NCBI RefSeq assembly: GCF_900182575.1
Contig: NZ_FXSZ01000010.1
Coordinates: 1 to 64,000, forward strand
Source of the DNA: Solitalea koreensis
GTDB taxonomy: Bacteria > Bacteroidota > Bacteroidia > Sphingobacteriales > Sphingobacteriaceae
DNA: 64,000 nt
Reading direction: 5' to 3'
A program made the position numbers and the translations under genes. Under the pieces are notes generated by a model that worked only from the letters and a program-made list of their open reading frames with translations, searched no databases and was not told the origin of the DNA. Below are positions 27,559-37,064 of this stretch, one piece after another (the stretch's first letter is position 1; every line of letters begins with the position of its first letter).

Positions 27559-28275
27559 ATGAAACTCCCTATTAAAACGGATTCCCTTCTTTCTTTGGAG
27601 AAAGAAATTGCCGCACTGGAAAAGGAGCTTGGGCAATTGGAAGCTGCTTTAAATGGTTTTGAAAGTCGTATCAGAGTGGAATTACAGAGCCAAATTTTGC
27701 GCATCCGGCAGTTGACCTTTCTCTATAAACAGCAAAAAGCAGCCAAAAAGGCAAAACGTACCGAACAGAAAAAGAAAGGCAAAAACTATAAAGAGCCTAA
27801 AGGAATTGTAAAACTGGCTAAGAAGGAGCAGAACCCTAAACTGAGTATCGGTGATAAGCAGGAGTTAAAACGCCTTTACAAAGAAGCCATCGTACATGTT
27901 CATCCTGATAAATTTCCCGGTTATAACGAAGAGCAAACCCTAAGAGCTACGAACTTAACCACCGAGTTAAATGCTCTTTATAAAAGAGGTGATTTAGAAG
28001 AACTCAATTCCTTTCATGAGCACATTATTAGTGGCAATGCCATGTCTCACCAATCTTTTCAGGTTGAATCAATTGTTGACAAGGATGCCATGCTTTCCTT
28101 TCTCCTGAAGAAGAAGAATTCCTTGCAGCAATCACTGGCAGAAACGATGCAATCAGAATTATATAAAGTATTTACCAGTGATAAAGACCTCACAGCGTTT
28201 ATAGATGAACTTCGCTCACAGTTTGAACAGCGCATCGTTCAATTAGAAAAAAGAACAAAAAAAGGCAAAAACTGA
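27559..28275 (+). CDS. J-domain-like protein with coiled-coil N-terminus
   Basis: Residues 10-70 form a charged helical/coiled-coil segment; a basic linker follows. Residues 100-150 resemble a J domain with the diagnostic HPD at 115-117 (VHVHPDKFP). J domains stimulate DnaK ATPase, so it is probably a specialised DnaK cofactor. It lacks the Gly/Phe and zinc-finger regions of DnaJ. Length 238. It follows the glycosyltransferase by 5 bases. The partner is unknown. Confidence 0.7.
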   Translation: MKLPIKTDSLLSLEKEIAALEKELGQLEAALNGFESRIRVELQSQILRIRQLTFLYKQQKAAKKAKRTEQKKKGKNYKEPKGIVKLAKKEQNPKLSIGDKQELKRLYKEAIVHVHPDKFPGYNEEQTLRATNLTTELNALYKRGDLEELNSFHEHIISGNAMSHQSFQVESIVDKDAMLSFLLKKKNSLQQSLAETMQSELYKVFTSDKDLTAFIDELRSQFEQRIVQLEKRTKKGKN

Positions 28276-28366
28276 TCTCTCCTTACACATAAAGCACTTC
28301 CCTCTTCTTTTTATTTAGATTGTTTACATAATTGTTTTTATAGGCTTAATAACTGAAATCGCTTAC

Positions 28367-28374
28367 TACCTTTG
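28367..28374 (+). promoter_or_regulatory. -7 box TACCTTTG
   Basis: Exact TAnnTTTG 16 bases before the CDGSH gene start. Confidence 0.55.
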
Positions 28375-28390
28375 CCGAAATTTAGAAATC

Positions 28391-28615
28391 ATGACAAAAA
28401 CCAAACTTACCATTAACAATAACGGATCTCTTAAAATAGAAGGCGACTTTGAAATTGTAGATATGCAGGGTAGCAATTATGGATTAGAAGGCCGTACCGT
28501 TATTTCTATTTGCCGTTGCGGACTTTCTGCTAACAAACCATTTTGTGATGGTGCACATAAAGGAAATTTTGAGCACGATGCTCAGGCGTTTAATCTTCCA
28601 CCAAGAAAAGTATAA
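28391..28615 (+). CDS. CDGSH iron-sulfur domain protein
   Basis: A 74-residue protein with the complete CDGSH-type ligand set for a [2Fe-2S] cluster: CRCG...FCDGAHKG (three Cys, one His). Such small single-domain proteins are soluble electron carriers or redox sensors of uncertain role. It has its own promoter box and a terminator. Confidence 0.9.
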   Translation: MTKTKLTINNNGSLKIEGDFEIVDMQGSNYGLEGRTVISICRCGLSANKPFCDGAHKGNFEHDAQAFNLPPRKV

Positions 28616-28624
28616 CTGAATTTA

Positions 28625-28652
28625 AAAACCTTCCATCCGCGGAAGGTTTTTT
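28625..28652 (+). terminator. Terminator after CDGSH gene
   Basis: 10-bp stem AAAACCTTCC / GGAAGGTTTT with a 6-base loop and T-run. Confidence 0.85.
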
Positions 28653-28826
28653 ATTTAAGATTTTAACATCCTCGGCTCTTCACAGCCATCATCCTCTGCT
28701 GTGAATTAAGAACATTCAATTATTTCGGATTACGCATAATAGAATATTGAAAAATCAAGAAGCATAGCACTAAAAATTCATCTTATTGCAATTACAACTT
28801 AGGTTATAAAAGAACAAAAGCTCAAT

Positions 28827-29208
28827 TTGGCGCAAGAAACGGTGACATTTGCCAAGGTAGGTATTGCGCTTAATGACGCTGGTACGATCTGCTGGAAATT
28901 AAAATACACCTACAATTTGATTCGTCCTTTAACTTACATCCAAAAATACATTGCCCCAGGGTGGAACTCATTGATCGACACTCCTCCGTTTCCTCGTTTT
29001 ACCTCCGGACACTCCACCTTTTTCAGCTGCAGTAGTTGGTATGTTAACTACTATTTGGGTGACAATTTTCAATTAACTGATAAACAAAAAGTTTCAGAGG
29101 GCTTTGCATCACGAACCTTAATAGTTTTAATGCTGCTGCCGATGAAGCTATGATTTCTCGTTTATATGGGGTATTCATTACCGGTTCGATAATGAAGGAA
29201 GATGGTAG
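28827..29208 (+). pseudogene. Vanadium-dependent haloperoxidase (PAP2 superfamily), decayed
   Basis: The first frame reads AKVGIALNDAG, NLIRPLTYIQKYI, TPPFPRFTSGHSTF, matching the middle of vanadium haloperoxidase-related phosphatases including the SGH motif. Near 29120 the homology moves frame (SFNAAADEAMISRLYG) and near 29170 it moves again (IHYRFDNEGR) before TAG at 29206. The third active-site motif SRxxxxxH is thus split over two frames. The N-terminal half is missing. At least two frameshifts plus 5' truncation make this a dead gene. Confidence 0.8.
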
Positions 29209-29393
29209 ACGTTGCGAAAAAAATATTGCAACCAATGTATCTATGCTTCATTTTTAAAATTATGACGGGTTAATATAACCGTTGAGTAAAAGCTTAAAAA
29301 AGCCCCCCTTAAACTTACATTACCAAATACAGAAACAAAAACACAACTCATTTATTTTGACTATATTAGTTATTAAACCTAAAAATAATCTAT

Positions 29394-29933
29394 ATGAAAA
29401 AAATTGTTTTATTCTTAAGCTTAGGCGTCTTTTTAGCCGCCTGTAACACTGATCAAAAAAACAAAACAACCGCCGACTCTACTGCTGCAAGTGTAGAAAA
29501 GCCAGCCATGGACATGCCTTATAAGGCATCTTACTCGAGCACCTGGACTACCAATGTTTCGGACGCTGACTTAAAAATGGTACTGATGACCTATAAAAAC
29601 TGGTCTGACGGGAACATGACAGAACTGGAAAAAGCCTTATCTGATACGATAGCGGTAGATATGGCAAGCGGAATACATTTAGTAAAACCAAAAGCAGATA
29701 TTGTAAAAATGTGGGGCACTTACCGTGACAGTCTTAGTTCAGTAAATATTGATATGGAAGGCTGGCATAAAATGTATGAGCCCAATAAAAAGGAAGGTTA
29801 TATAGTTACCTGGTATAAAGAAACGGATACTTATAAAAACGGGAAGGTTGATTCAGCTTATTACCATGATATAAACCAGGTAAAAGACGGGAAAATTGTA
29901 TGGTATTCAACGTATAAACGGCCTGCTAAATAA
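29394..29933 (+). CDS. Lipoprotein, NTF2/SnoaL-like
   Basis: A 179-residue lipoprotein: lipobox LAAC with Cys17 after a short hydrophobic signal, a Thr/Ala/Asp-rich linker, then a compact domain. The pattern YKNWSDGNMTELEKALSDT ... VDSAYYHDINQVKDGKIVWYSTY resembles NTF2-like (SnoaL) folds. No catalytic role can be read. Own terminator; no partner genes. Confidence 0.75.
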   Translation: MKKIVLFLSLGVFLAACNTDQKNKTTADSTAASVEKPAMDMPYKASYSSTWTTNVSDADLKMVLMTYKNWSDGNMTELEKALSDTIAVDMASGIHLVKPKADIVKMWGTYRDSLSSVNIDMEGWHKMYEPNKKEGYIVTWYKETDTYKNGKVDSAYYHDINQVKDGKIVWYSTYKRPAK

Positions 29934-29951
29934 CAACAACATACTTACCCC

Positions 29952-29984
29952 AAAAAGCGTCGCTTAACCTGCGGCGCTTTTTGT
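29952..29984 (+). terminator. Terminator after lipoprotein gene
   Basis: AAAAAGCGTCGC / GCGGCGCTTTTT, 12-bp stem with one G-T pair, 7-base loop. Confidence 0.8.
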
Positions 29985-30015
29985 TTTCCATTAACTTGTT
30001 TCAATATTATTGATA

Positions 30016-30045
30016 TAAAAAAGGTCCGAACTTTCGTTACGGACC
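30016..30045 (-). terminator. Terminator of the efflux operon
   Basis: On the minus strand GGTCCG / CGGACC with an 11-base loop followed by seven T. Confidence 0.8.
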
Positions 30046-30071
30046 CTCAACTTATTAAACACAATTCTTAA

Positions 30072-33000
30072 TTATATCGTCTCAACTTCTTCAACAGGAA
30101 CTAAAACGTGCTCACGTTCGTGTTTTATGGTCTCTTTTTTGCCACCGAACCAGCCGCTCACTCTGACTTTAAATTTGAATACGAGGTAATACATTACCGG
30201 TACCAAAATCAAGGTAAGGAAAGTGGCAAATGACAACCCGAATATCATTGTCCATGATAACGGACCCCAGAATGCAACACTGTCACCTCCGAAATAGATA
30301 TGCGGATTTAATTCGGTGAACAGCTTCACAAAGTCGATATTCAAACCTACTGCCAATGGAACGAGACCCAACATGGTTGCACAAGCTGTTAAAAGAACCG
30401 GTGTCATACGTGTACGACCCGCTTCAATAATCGCTTCTTTTAAGCCCATGCCCTGCTCCATCAATAAGTCGGTGAACTCTACCAGCAAGATCCCGTTACG
30501 AACCACAATACCAGCCAGAGCCACAATACCGATACCTGTCATGATGATAGACATATCCATTTTGAAAATAGAGAAGCCTAACAATACCCCGATGATACTG
30601 AAGATGATCTCACTTAAAATAATAATTGGTTTACTCAACGAATTAAACTGGGTTACCAGAATCAGGAAGATTAGCCCCAATGAAATCAACATGGCTCTAC
30701 CAAGGAATGCTCCGGTTTCCGCCTGATCTTCTTGCTCACCGGTCATTTTTATCATAATTGAAGGAGGAGCTTGAAAATCGGCAATAACGCCTTTTAACTC
30801 AGCCACTACTTCGTTAGCATTGTAACCGCTCAATACGTTTGACGCAAGAGTTACTAAACGTTTTTGATCTTTACGTTTAATACCTGCATATGAACTTGAA
30901 TATTTAATATCAGCTACCGATGACAATGGTACCTGACGAATTGCACCACCCATGGTCATATCACGATAGGTGATTTTCATATTCATAATTGCATCAATAT
31001 TACCACGCTGGCCTTCGCGTAACCGTACCTGGATTGGGTAATCATCTTTATCATCACGGAATTTAGAGGCTTCCCATCCAAAAACTGCAGTACGTATTTC
31101 ACGGCCAATTTGTCCGGTAGTAATGCCTTCACGGCCTGCTCGTTCACGATTAATATCAATTACAATTTCAGGTTTATCAGCCTGGAAATCTGATTTCAAC
31201 TCTTCAACACCACCAATGTGTAATGAATCCAAGTAACGTTTCAATTTAGTTGAGGTAGTTACCAATTCATCGAAATTATCACCTGCAATTTCAATATTAA
31301 TTGGCTTACCTGTAGGAGGTCCACCTTTTTCCTGATCTACCGAAATTTCAGCACCAGCAATACCTTTAACAGCTTCACGAATCTTATCTAAATAATCACG
31401 TGTATTTTCACCATGACGATCAGCAAAGTCAACAAAGGCAACGGTTACTTTACCTAAATGCGGTTGTACCTGAGTACCACCATCCATTTGATTTTCACTT
31501 GCACCAATACCAACGTTTGCAATAATTGATTGAACAATTGGATTGCTATCGCCAACAACTTTTGCAACACGCTTTTCTACGACCTGAGTAATCGAATCGG
31601 TATATTTTTGATCCGTACCAATAGGCATTCGGATATAGGTGTAAATAAAATTAGGATCACTTTGCGGGAAGAAAACCACTTTGGGAGAGCGGACCGACAT
31701 TAGGAATACGGAGAAAAACAATAAACCTACGGTTCCGCCGAGTATCCAATACGGATGAGCTCCATCGATGGCCCAAGTCACTATTTTCTTATAGAAATTC
31801 TGAACTTTTGGCCAGGTATCTTCCTGGAAGTGACGAATTGTGCCGGTTAGTACAAACTTATTCAGTGCATATGCTGCAAACAAGGTTACTACAAAGTTTC
31901 CAAGACCAAAATTGATCAGGTAAGCAATTAGTGCAAGTACAGCAAATACAATAGCAGTAATTTTAAAGCCCTTGTCGATTTTTTTATGATTATCACGATC
32001 ATCATCGTGTGGTTTCATAAACTGAACCGCAAACACAGGATTGATAATGTAAGCTACCACCAATGAAGCAAGCAAGGTAATGATCAATGTTACCGGCAGG
32101 TAGAACATAAACTTACCGATAACTCCTTGCCAAAACGCCAATGGAATAAATGGAGCAAGCGTAGTTAATGTACCTGAAAGCACAGGCAAAAAAACCTCTC
32201 CGGCGGCATTTTTAGCTGCTGTTACAATTGGCACTTTACCATTATCAAAAATACGGTGCGTGTTCTCGACGACCACAATCGCATCATCCACCACTATACC
32301 CAAGGCGAGTAAGAATGCGAACAGGACGATCATATTTAAGGTAAAGCCAAAAGCAGGCATGACCAAAAAGGCCACACACATCGATAAAGGAACCGACATG
32401 GCCACAAATAAGGCATTAGTTGTTCCCATGAAGAACATCAAAATCACGGTTACCAGAATAAAACCAATGATGATGGTGTTAATCAAATCATGGAGTGTAG
32501 TACGAGTTTTATCACTTTGATCACCAGTAATGGTAGTTTTTAAACCTTTTGGAAAAACATTTTTTTCCATATCGGCATTGATCGTACGGATTTTATCAGA
32601 TGCCTCGATCAGGTTTTCACCACTACGCTTAATAACGTTTAGGGTAATTACATTTTTGCCATTTAAACGGGCGAAACTTTCTTTTTCTTTGAAATCATCT
32701 TTTACTTCCGCGATATCTTTCAGTGAAACGATGGCACCAGAAGCTCCACGTACAATTATATTTCCAATAGATGCAGCATCTTTATACTGACCGTTTACAG
32801 TCAGCGTTCGTTTCAAACCATCCATTGCAATTTGACCGCCGGTAATGTTATTATTTTCGTAGGCAATTGCATTTTCGATATCCATGAAGCTGATGTTAGC
32901 AGCCATCATTTTATAAACATCCACATTTACCTGAACCTCACGATCAAGAGCCCCCACGATATCGACACGGGTAATTTCAGGCAATGTTTCAATTCTATCT

Positions 33001-33503
33001 TTTAATTGATCAGCATAATCTTTTAGCTTCACCAAATCATAATCACCTGAAATATTCACATTCATGATCGGGAGCTGTGAAACGTCGATCTCAATTACAT
33101 CCGGACCATGTGTAAGGTCATTCGGTAAATCGGTACGTGCTTTATCAACAGCATCTTTTACTTTTTGCTTAGCAACAGCAATATCAACATCAGTATTGAA
33201 CTCCACAATTACATTCGAAAAATCCTGAACTGAGTTACTGGTTACTTTTTTTACTCCGGCAATTGACTTTACCTGCTTTTCAATTTGTTTAGTTACCAGA
33301 TTCTCGATGTTGGTTGGCGAGACCCCCTGATAAACTGTTGCCACATACATTTGTGGGAACACCACTTCTGGAAATTGCTCCTTCGGTAATGAATTATAGG
33401 AGAAAATACCAGCAATGGCGATGATAACCGTAATAATATATATGCTGGTTTTGTTATCAATCGACCAGCTGGTGGGCTTAAATTCTTTAAAAACGTCTTT
33501 CAT
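30072..33503 (-). CDS. RND efflux transporter permease
   Basis: Inner-membrane proton/drug antiporter of the RND superfamily (AcrB-like), 1,143 residues. Transmembrane helix 4 has the proton-relay Asp pair in GIVVDDAIVVVEN, the HAE-type signature. Two large periplasmic loops and a duplicated 6+6 helix layout are apparent. An extra hydrophobic stretch with a His/Asp-rich loop (MKPHDDDRDNHKK) follows helix 6. Last gene of the TetR-TolC-MFP-RND operon. Substrate unknown. Confidence 0.93.
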   Translation of the reverse strand: MKDVFKEFKPTSWSIDNKTSIYIITVIIAIAGIFSYNSLPKEQFPEVVFPQMYVATVYQGVSPTNIENLVTKQIEKQVKSIAGVKKVTSNSVQDFSNVIVEFNTDVDIAVAKQKVKDAVDKARTDLPNDLTHGPDVIEIDVSQLPIMNVNISGDYDLVKLKDYADQLKDRIETLPEITRVDIVGALDREVQVNVDVYKMMAANISFMDIENAIAYENNNITGGQIAMDGLKRTLTVNGQYKDAASIGNIIVRGASGAIVSLKDIAEVKDDFKEKESFARLNGKNVITLNVIKRSGENLIEASDKIRTINADMEKNVFPKGLKTTITGDQSDKTRTTLHDLINTIIIGFILVTVILMFFMGTTNALFVAMSVPLSMCVAFLVMPAFGFTLNMIVLFAFLLALGIVVDDAIVVVENTHRIFDNGKVPIVTAAKNAAGEVFLPVLSGTLTTLAPFIPLAFWQGVIGKFMFYLPVTLIITLLASLVVAYIINPVFAVQFMKPHDDDRDNHKKIDKGFKITAIVFAVLALIAYLINFGLGNFVVTLFAAYALNKFVLTGTIRHFQEDTWPKVQNFYKKIVTWAIDGAHPYWILGGTVGLLFFSVFLMSVRSPKVVFFPQSDPNFIYTYIRMPIGTDQKYTDSITQVVEKRVAKVVGDSNPIVQSIIANVGIGASENQMDGGTQVQPHLGKVTVAFVDFADRHGENTRDYLDKIREAVKGIAGAEISVDQEKGGPPTGKPINIEIAGDNFDELVTTSTKLKRYLDSLHIGGVEELKSDFQADKPEIVIDINRERAGREGITTGQIGREIRTAVFGWEASKFRDDKDDYPIQVRLREGQRGNIDAIMNMKITYRDMTMGGAIRQVPLSSVADIKYSSSYAGIKRKDQKRLVTLASNVLSGYNANEVVAELKGVIADFQAPPSIMIKMTGEQEDQAETGAFLGRAMLISLGLIFLILVTQFNSLSKPIIILSEIIFSIIGVLLGFSIFKMDMSIIMTGIGIVALAGIVVRNGILLVEFTDLLMEQGMGLKEAIIEAGRTRMTPVLLTACATMLGLVPLAVGLNIDFVKLFTELNPHIYFGGDSVAFWGPLSWTMIFGLSFATFLTLILVPVMYYLVFKFKVRVSGWFGGKKETIKHEREHVLVPVEEVETI

Positions 33504-33513
33504 TTGAAAATTA

Positions 33514-33541
33514 GTTAACAGTTAATGGGTTAACAGTTAAT
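33514..33541. repeat. Tandem 13-base repeat
   Basis: GTTAACAGTTAAT occurs twice with a 15-base period in the 71-base gap between the MFP and RND genes. No function evident. Confidence 0.6.
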
Positions 33542-33574
33542 AGCCTGGAAGGTCCAAACCTTATTACTCACAAC

Positions 33575-34699
33575 TTAAAACTTAATACCTTCGCCGTCAT
33601 TTAAACCTTGAAAGCCAACAGTAATTAATTTATCGCCTGCTGTAAGTCCACTTACTATTTCAGCTCTATCGTTATTGATGCGTCCAACTTTAACATTTTG
33701 TTTTTTAGCCGTTGATTTACCGTTAACCGTTTCAGCCAAATAAACAAATGAGTTGCCATCGGTTGTTTGAATGGTGTTAACCGGTATAGTAACAGCATTA
33801 GGATTACTGTAATCAACAATGTTTAATACTGCTACCATGTTGGCACGTAAACTAGGATCAGGGTTCATACGCACTTCAACAGAGAATGAACGGCTTGTAG
33901 GATCAATAGTATGACTCACGAACGATAGTTTTGAAGTGAAGTCTTTATTGATATCCGGCATGTTTACATGAACGCGGTCACCTTGTTTAATGTTAGCGGC
34001 ATAACCTTCAGAAACATTAGCTTTTGCTTTTAACTTTTGAGTATTAATAACCCTGAAAGAAGGCATACCAGGAGAAGCAGTTTCGCCAACACGGGCAATT
34101 ACCGCATCAACAGTACCATTAATTGGTGATTTGATTTTTGCCATGTTAATTTGGCTATTCATAGTAGCTAATTTTCTTTCCAATGACTCTTTGGTAGTTT
34201 TTGCTTGCAGATATTGTACTTCTGTGCCAATTTTTTGATCCCAAAGGCTTTTCTGACGCTCATAAACAGTAGTAGCTAATGCCAATGAGGTTTTCAGCTC
34301 TTCAATACCATTTGTTAACACCTCATTATCCAATTGAGCCAAAACTTGTCCTTTTTTTACATTCTGACCTTCTACCACGTAAACAGCAGTAATGCGCCCT
34401 GGAGTTTCAGCAGAAACGTTGGCGTTTTCTTCTGATTCAACTTTCCCTTGAATTGTAACAAAATGCTCAAAGGCACTGATGGCAACCGGAGTAAAGCCAA
34501 CAATTTTCAGTTTCTCATCGGTTGCAGCAGGATCAGCTTTACCGATTTCGGCTTCCAGCTTTTTAATTTGCTCCGTAATCTTAACCTGCTCTTTTTTCAG
34601 CTTTTCTAATTGCGATTTTTTGTCGCCAGATGAAGTACTGCCACATGAGGCCAGCATTCCTAATGTTACAACTATAGGTAAAATTTTATATGCTTTCAT
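33575..34699 (-). CDS. RND periplasmic adaptor (membrane fusion protein), lipoprotein
   Basis: Links the RND pump to the outer-membrane channel. Lipobox LASC (Cys19) after a signal sequence; a Lys/Glu-rich coiled coil at 28-55; then barrel-sandwich and hairpin domains (VVEGQNVKKGQVLAQLDNEVL ... IKSPINGTVDAVIARVGE) and the beta-barrel/membrane-proximal part. Length 374. It lies 28 bases after the TolC gene. Confidence 0.92.
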   Translation of the reverse strand: MKAYKILPIVVTLGMLASCGSTSSGDKKSQLEKLKKEQVKITEQIKKLEAEIGKADPAATDEKLKIVGFTPVAISAFEHFVTIQGKVESEENANVSAETPGRITAVYVVEGQNVKKGQVLAQLDNEVLTNGIEELKTSLALATTVYERQKSLWDQKIGTEVQYLQAKTTKESLERKLATMNSQINMAKIKSPINGTVDAVIARVGETASPGMPSFRVINTQKLKAKANVSEGYAANIKQGDRVHVNMPDINKDFTSKLSFVSHTIDPTSRSFSVEVRMNPDPSLRANMVAVLNIVDYSNPNAVTIPVNTIQTTDGNSFVYLAETVNGKSTAKKQNVKVGRINNDRAEIVSGLTAGDKLITVGFQGLNDGEGIKF

Positions 34700-34727
34700 T
34701 GCGTTTATATTCTGTTTAGTGGATTAA

Positions 34728-36137
34728 TTAATAGTTGAATTTTCCGGATGCTTTTTTAAGGTCAACTTGTGCAACCAAGGCATCGTAAAGCGCACCGATA
34801 TAGTTAGTTTCAGCTGCTTTCAAATCAGTTTCTGCTGTTGTAACTTCCAGGCTGGAGCCAACACCTTGGCTGTATTTTACTTTGGTAACTCTTAGAATCT
34901 CTCTGGCCAATTCCATATTTCGCTTTTGATTTTCCATTGACTCTAAACTGTTGGCATAGACAATATTTGCTGATTTATTCTCTAAAGCCAAACCATTCTT
35001 CACATTAACCATTTGATTTTCTACCTGTTGCAATGCATATTTCGCCTGGTTAATTCTCTGTTTCTTTTGGCCTCCACTAAAAATTGGAACGTTTATCTGA
35101 AGCCCAACTAAAAAGGTTGGATAAGCTTTATCAAACAAACTAGCAGCGATAGGGTTTTGAAATGAAGTATTATACGTTGCAAAACCACCCACACTTGGCA
35201 ATACAGCTACTTTGTTTCTTTTCAGATCAAGTTCACTCAAATGCTTTTGAGTTTCTAACAATGAATACTCAATGCGATTAGTAACATTTAATGTATCTTG
35301 TACTTGAACAGGTTCAAACTGAATAGTAGCGATTTCGTCTTTCAATTTAAGCTGATCATTAATAGGCATCCCCATTTGAAACTTCAACATGTATTCGTTC
35401 ACAACCGATAAACGATCGAATTTTGCTTTTTCAGTTTTCAAGTTGTTCAACTGAACCGAAAGCCGGTCGACATCAATTTTCTCAACGAAACCATTTTTAT
35501 TCATCGCCTGCGTTTCTTCTAATATTTTTTGCAAACGCTCAATATTAGCCGTAAGTAATTTCAAACGTTCTACAGTAACCAGTGTTGAGTAGTACGCTTT
35601 TGAAACAGCCACAGCAGTTTCAATTTTGGTGCGCGAGGTATTTTTTGACGACAACTCCTTATAAACATTCGTTGCTTTCAAACCAATCAAATACTGACCA
35701 TCAAACAACAATTGATTCAATTGTACGCCAGCTGCGGCATTGTATTTTTGTTGAAAACTGGCTTCAAGTACTGGTTGAACATCAGGAGGAATACTAATTG
35801 TATTTCCATCACCATTTTTCACTTTCTCATCTTCAAGTACCTTATAGGTGGAGTATTGAAAATTTGGAAATAAAATAACCGGACTCTTAATATAATCCTG
35901 GAAACTTAATGTTCCATTCACCTGCGGTAATCCTATTCCAATTGTTTCTTTCACTTTTGCCGCTGCAATTTGTTGATCCAATTGAGCATTTAATACTTGC
36001 GACTGATGCTCATGTGCGTATTTTATGCATTCATCAAGATTAAAAATATAGGCAGCCGGTTGTTGAGATTGCTGCTGTGCAAGAACAGTTGTACCCCAAA
36101 AAGCCAGACAGGATAATAATGTAAGCTTAATTTTCAT
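34728..36137 (-). CDS. TolC family outer membrane efflux protein
   Basis: Outer-membrane channel of the tripartite pump. Signal peptide to about residue 20 (VLAQQQ), then two TolC-type repeats of long helices and strands (INVPIFSGGQKKQRINQAKYAL; GVGSSLEVTTAETDLKAAETNY). Length 469. It starts 10 bases after the TetR gene. Confidence 0.92.
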   Translation of the reverse strand: MKIKLTLLSCLAFWGTTVLAQQQSQQPAAYIFNLDECIKYAHEHQSQVLNAQLDQQIAAAKVKETIGIGLPQVNGTLSFQDYIKSPVILFPNFQYSTYKVLEDEKVKNGDGNTISIPPDVQPVLEASFQQKYNAAAGVQLNQLLFDGQYLIGLKATNVYKELSSKNTSRTKIETAVAVSKAYYSTLVTVERLKLLTANIERLQKILEETQAMNKNGFVEKIDVDRLSVQLNNLKTEKAKFDRLSVVNEYMLKFQMGMPINDQLKLKDEIATIQFEPVQVQDTLNVTNRIEYSLLETQKHLSELDLKRNKVAVLPSVGGFATYNTSFQNPIAASLFDKAYPTFLVGLQINVPIFSGGQKKQRINQAKYALQQVENQMVNVKNGLALENKSANIVYANSLESMENQKRNMELAREILRVTKVKYSQGVGSSLEVTTAETDLKAAETNYIGALYDALVAQVDLKKASGKFNY

Positions 36138-36147
36138 ATGTATTATA

Positions 36148-36771
36148 TTATTCTTCTTCAGTTAATTGCAAATATTTATTAATTAGTTTATGACCTTTTA
36201 ATGTAGTTACACCATGCAGAAAATGATCTGTTAGTTGATGCATTACATCCGTAATATTGAACTTATCAGGAGAATAGTACAGTGGATTAAAGACATGTGT
36301 CACCTGCATCATGCGCATCGTAGTAAGTATTTCCAGATTCATACCCTTACGATACAAACCCTGCTCAACCCCTGCTATCAGATTTTTATGCAGTTTCTCA
36401 TATACACACACATTTTTATACTGTTCAAAAAGGCCCCATGCCGTCGGATGATATTTTTGCATATCATAAAACATTGTCGGATTCATTGGGCGCATCATCT
36501 TTTCCATCTGGGCCAAAATCATAATAACCTCGTGTATTGGATTATCTGCCTTTTCACAGCAATCATCCATTTGCTTTTGGTTATCGGCTAGCAGGCGTTG
36601 CATAAGTTGTATTACTAAATCGTCTTTATCTTTAAAATATTGATAAATCGTTTTCTTTGACATAGCTAAATGCTTAGCTATATCATCCATAGTAATACTT
36701 TTTACTCCGTAACTGCGAAAAAGCAGAAACGTAGCCTCCAGTATTCGTTCTTTTAATTCTTCTTTTTCCAT
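36148..36771 (-). CDS. TetR/AcrR family transcriptional regulator
   Basis: A 207-residue repressor-type protein. N-terminal helix-turn-helix: ILEATFLLFRSYGVKSITMDDIAKHLAMSKKTIYQYFKDKDDL (residues 9-51) is a textbook TetR DNA-binding domain; the rest is a ligand-binding helical domain. First gene of the efflux operon, so it probably represses its own operon until an inducer binds. A palindrome covering the promoter spacer is the likely operator. Confidence 0.92.
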   Translation of the reverse strand: MEKEELKERILEATFLLFRSYGVKSITMDDIAKHLAMSKKTIYQYFKDKDDLVIQLMQRLLADNQKQMDDCCEKADNPIHEVIMILAQMEKMMRPMNPTMFYDMQKYHPTAWGLFEQYKNVCVYEKLHKNLIAGVEQGLYRKGMNLEILTTMRMMQVTHVFNPLYYSPDKFNITDVMHQLTDHFLHGVTTLKGHKLINKYLQLTEEE

Positions 36772-36785
36772 ACGCTATCAAGCTT

Positions 36786-36815
36786 CAAAACTATGGAAAC
36801 ATTTTTAATATCAAA
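36786..36815 (-). promoter_or_regulatory. Promoter of the efflux operon
   Basis: On the minus strand TTTG (36815-36812), an 18-base spacer and TAGTTTTG (36793-36786): both elements of the Bacteroidota sigma consensus, ending 14 bases before the TetR ATG. Confidence 0.7.
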
Positions 36816-36823
36816 AGTTTCCA
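36794..36823. promoter_or_regulatory. Putative TetR operator
   Basis: Perfect inverted repeat TGGAAAC - N16 - GTTTCCA, 30 bases in all. It fills the spacer between -7 and -33 and overlaps the -33 box of the operon promoter, the position expected for an autoregulatory repressor site. Confidence 0.65.
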
Positions 36824-36911
36824 CAGTTCCTTTCTAAATTGTTACAAACGAATGACAAAAGAAAAATCAATGATTAAAACTACGCAGAGAAAGCATTTTA
36901 TAACTGTTAAG

Positions 36912-36982
36912 ATCGGTGTATCCCCTTTTTCAAATCGGTGTAATCACCCATACTATCGGTATAATGGTTTGTAAAATTCGGT
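36912..36982. repeat. Four TCGGT repeats at 21-22 base spacing
   Basis: TCGGT begins at 36913, 36935, 36956 and 36978, in the context WTCGGTRTAAY for the first three. The spacing of two helical turns puts all copies on one DNA face. It lies between the TetR operon promoter and purB. Possible binding array for an oligomeric regulator. Confidence 0.6.
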
Positions 36983-37064
36983 TCAACCCATTTCTATAAT
37001 CATTGTAATCATCTTCTAATCAAAAAAAATTGGCATCTTTGCGGCTGAAAACAACCCTGTTCTT

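Noticed and set aside
36912..36982. Phased TCGGT repeats as a CRISPR array
   Set aside because: Repeat units are only about 10 bases and spacing is two helical turns; no cas genes.
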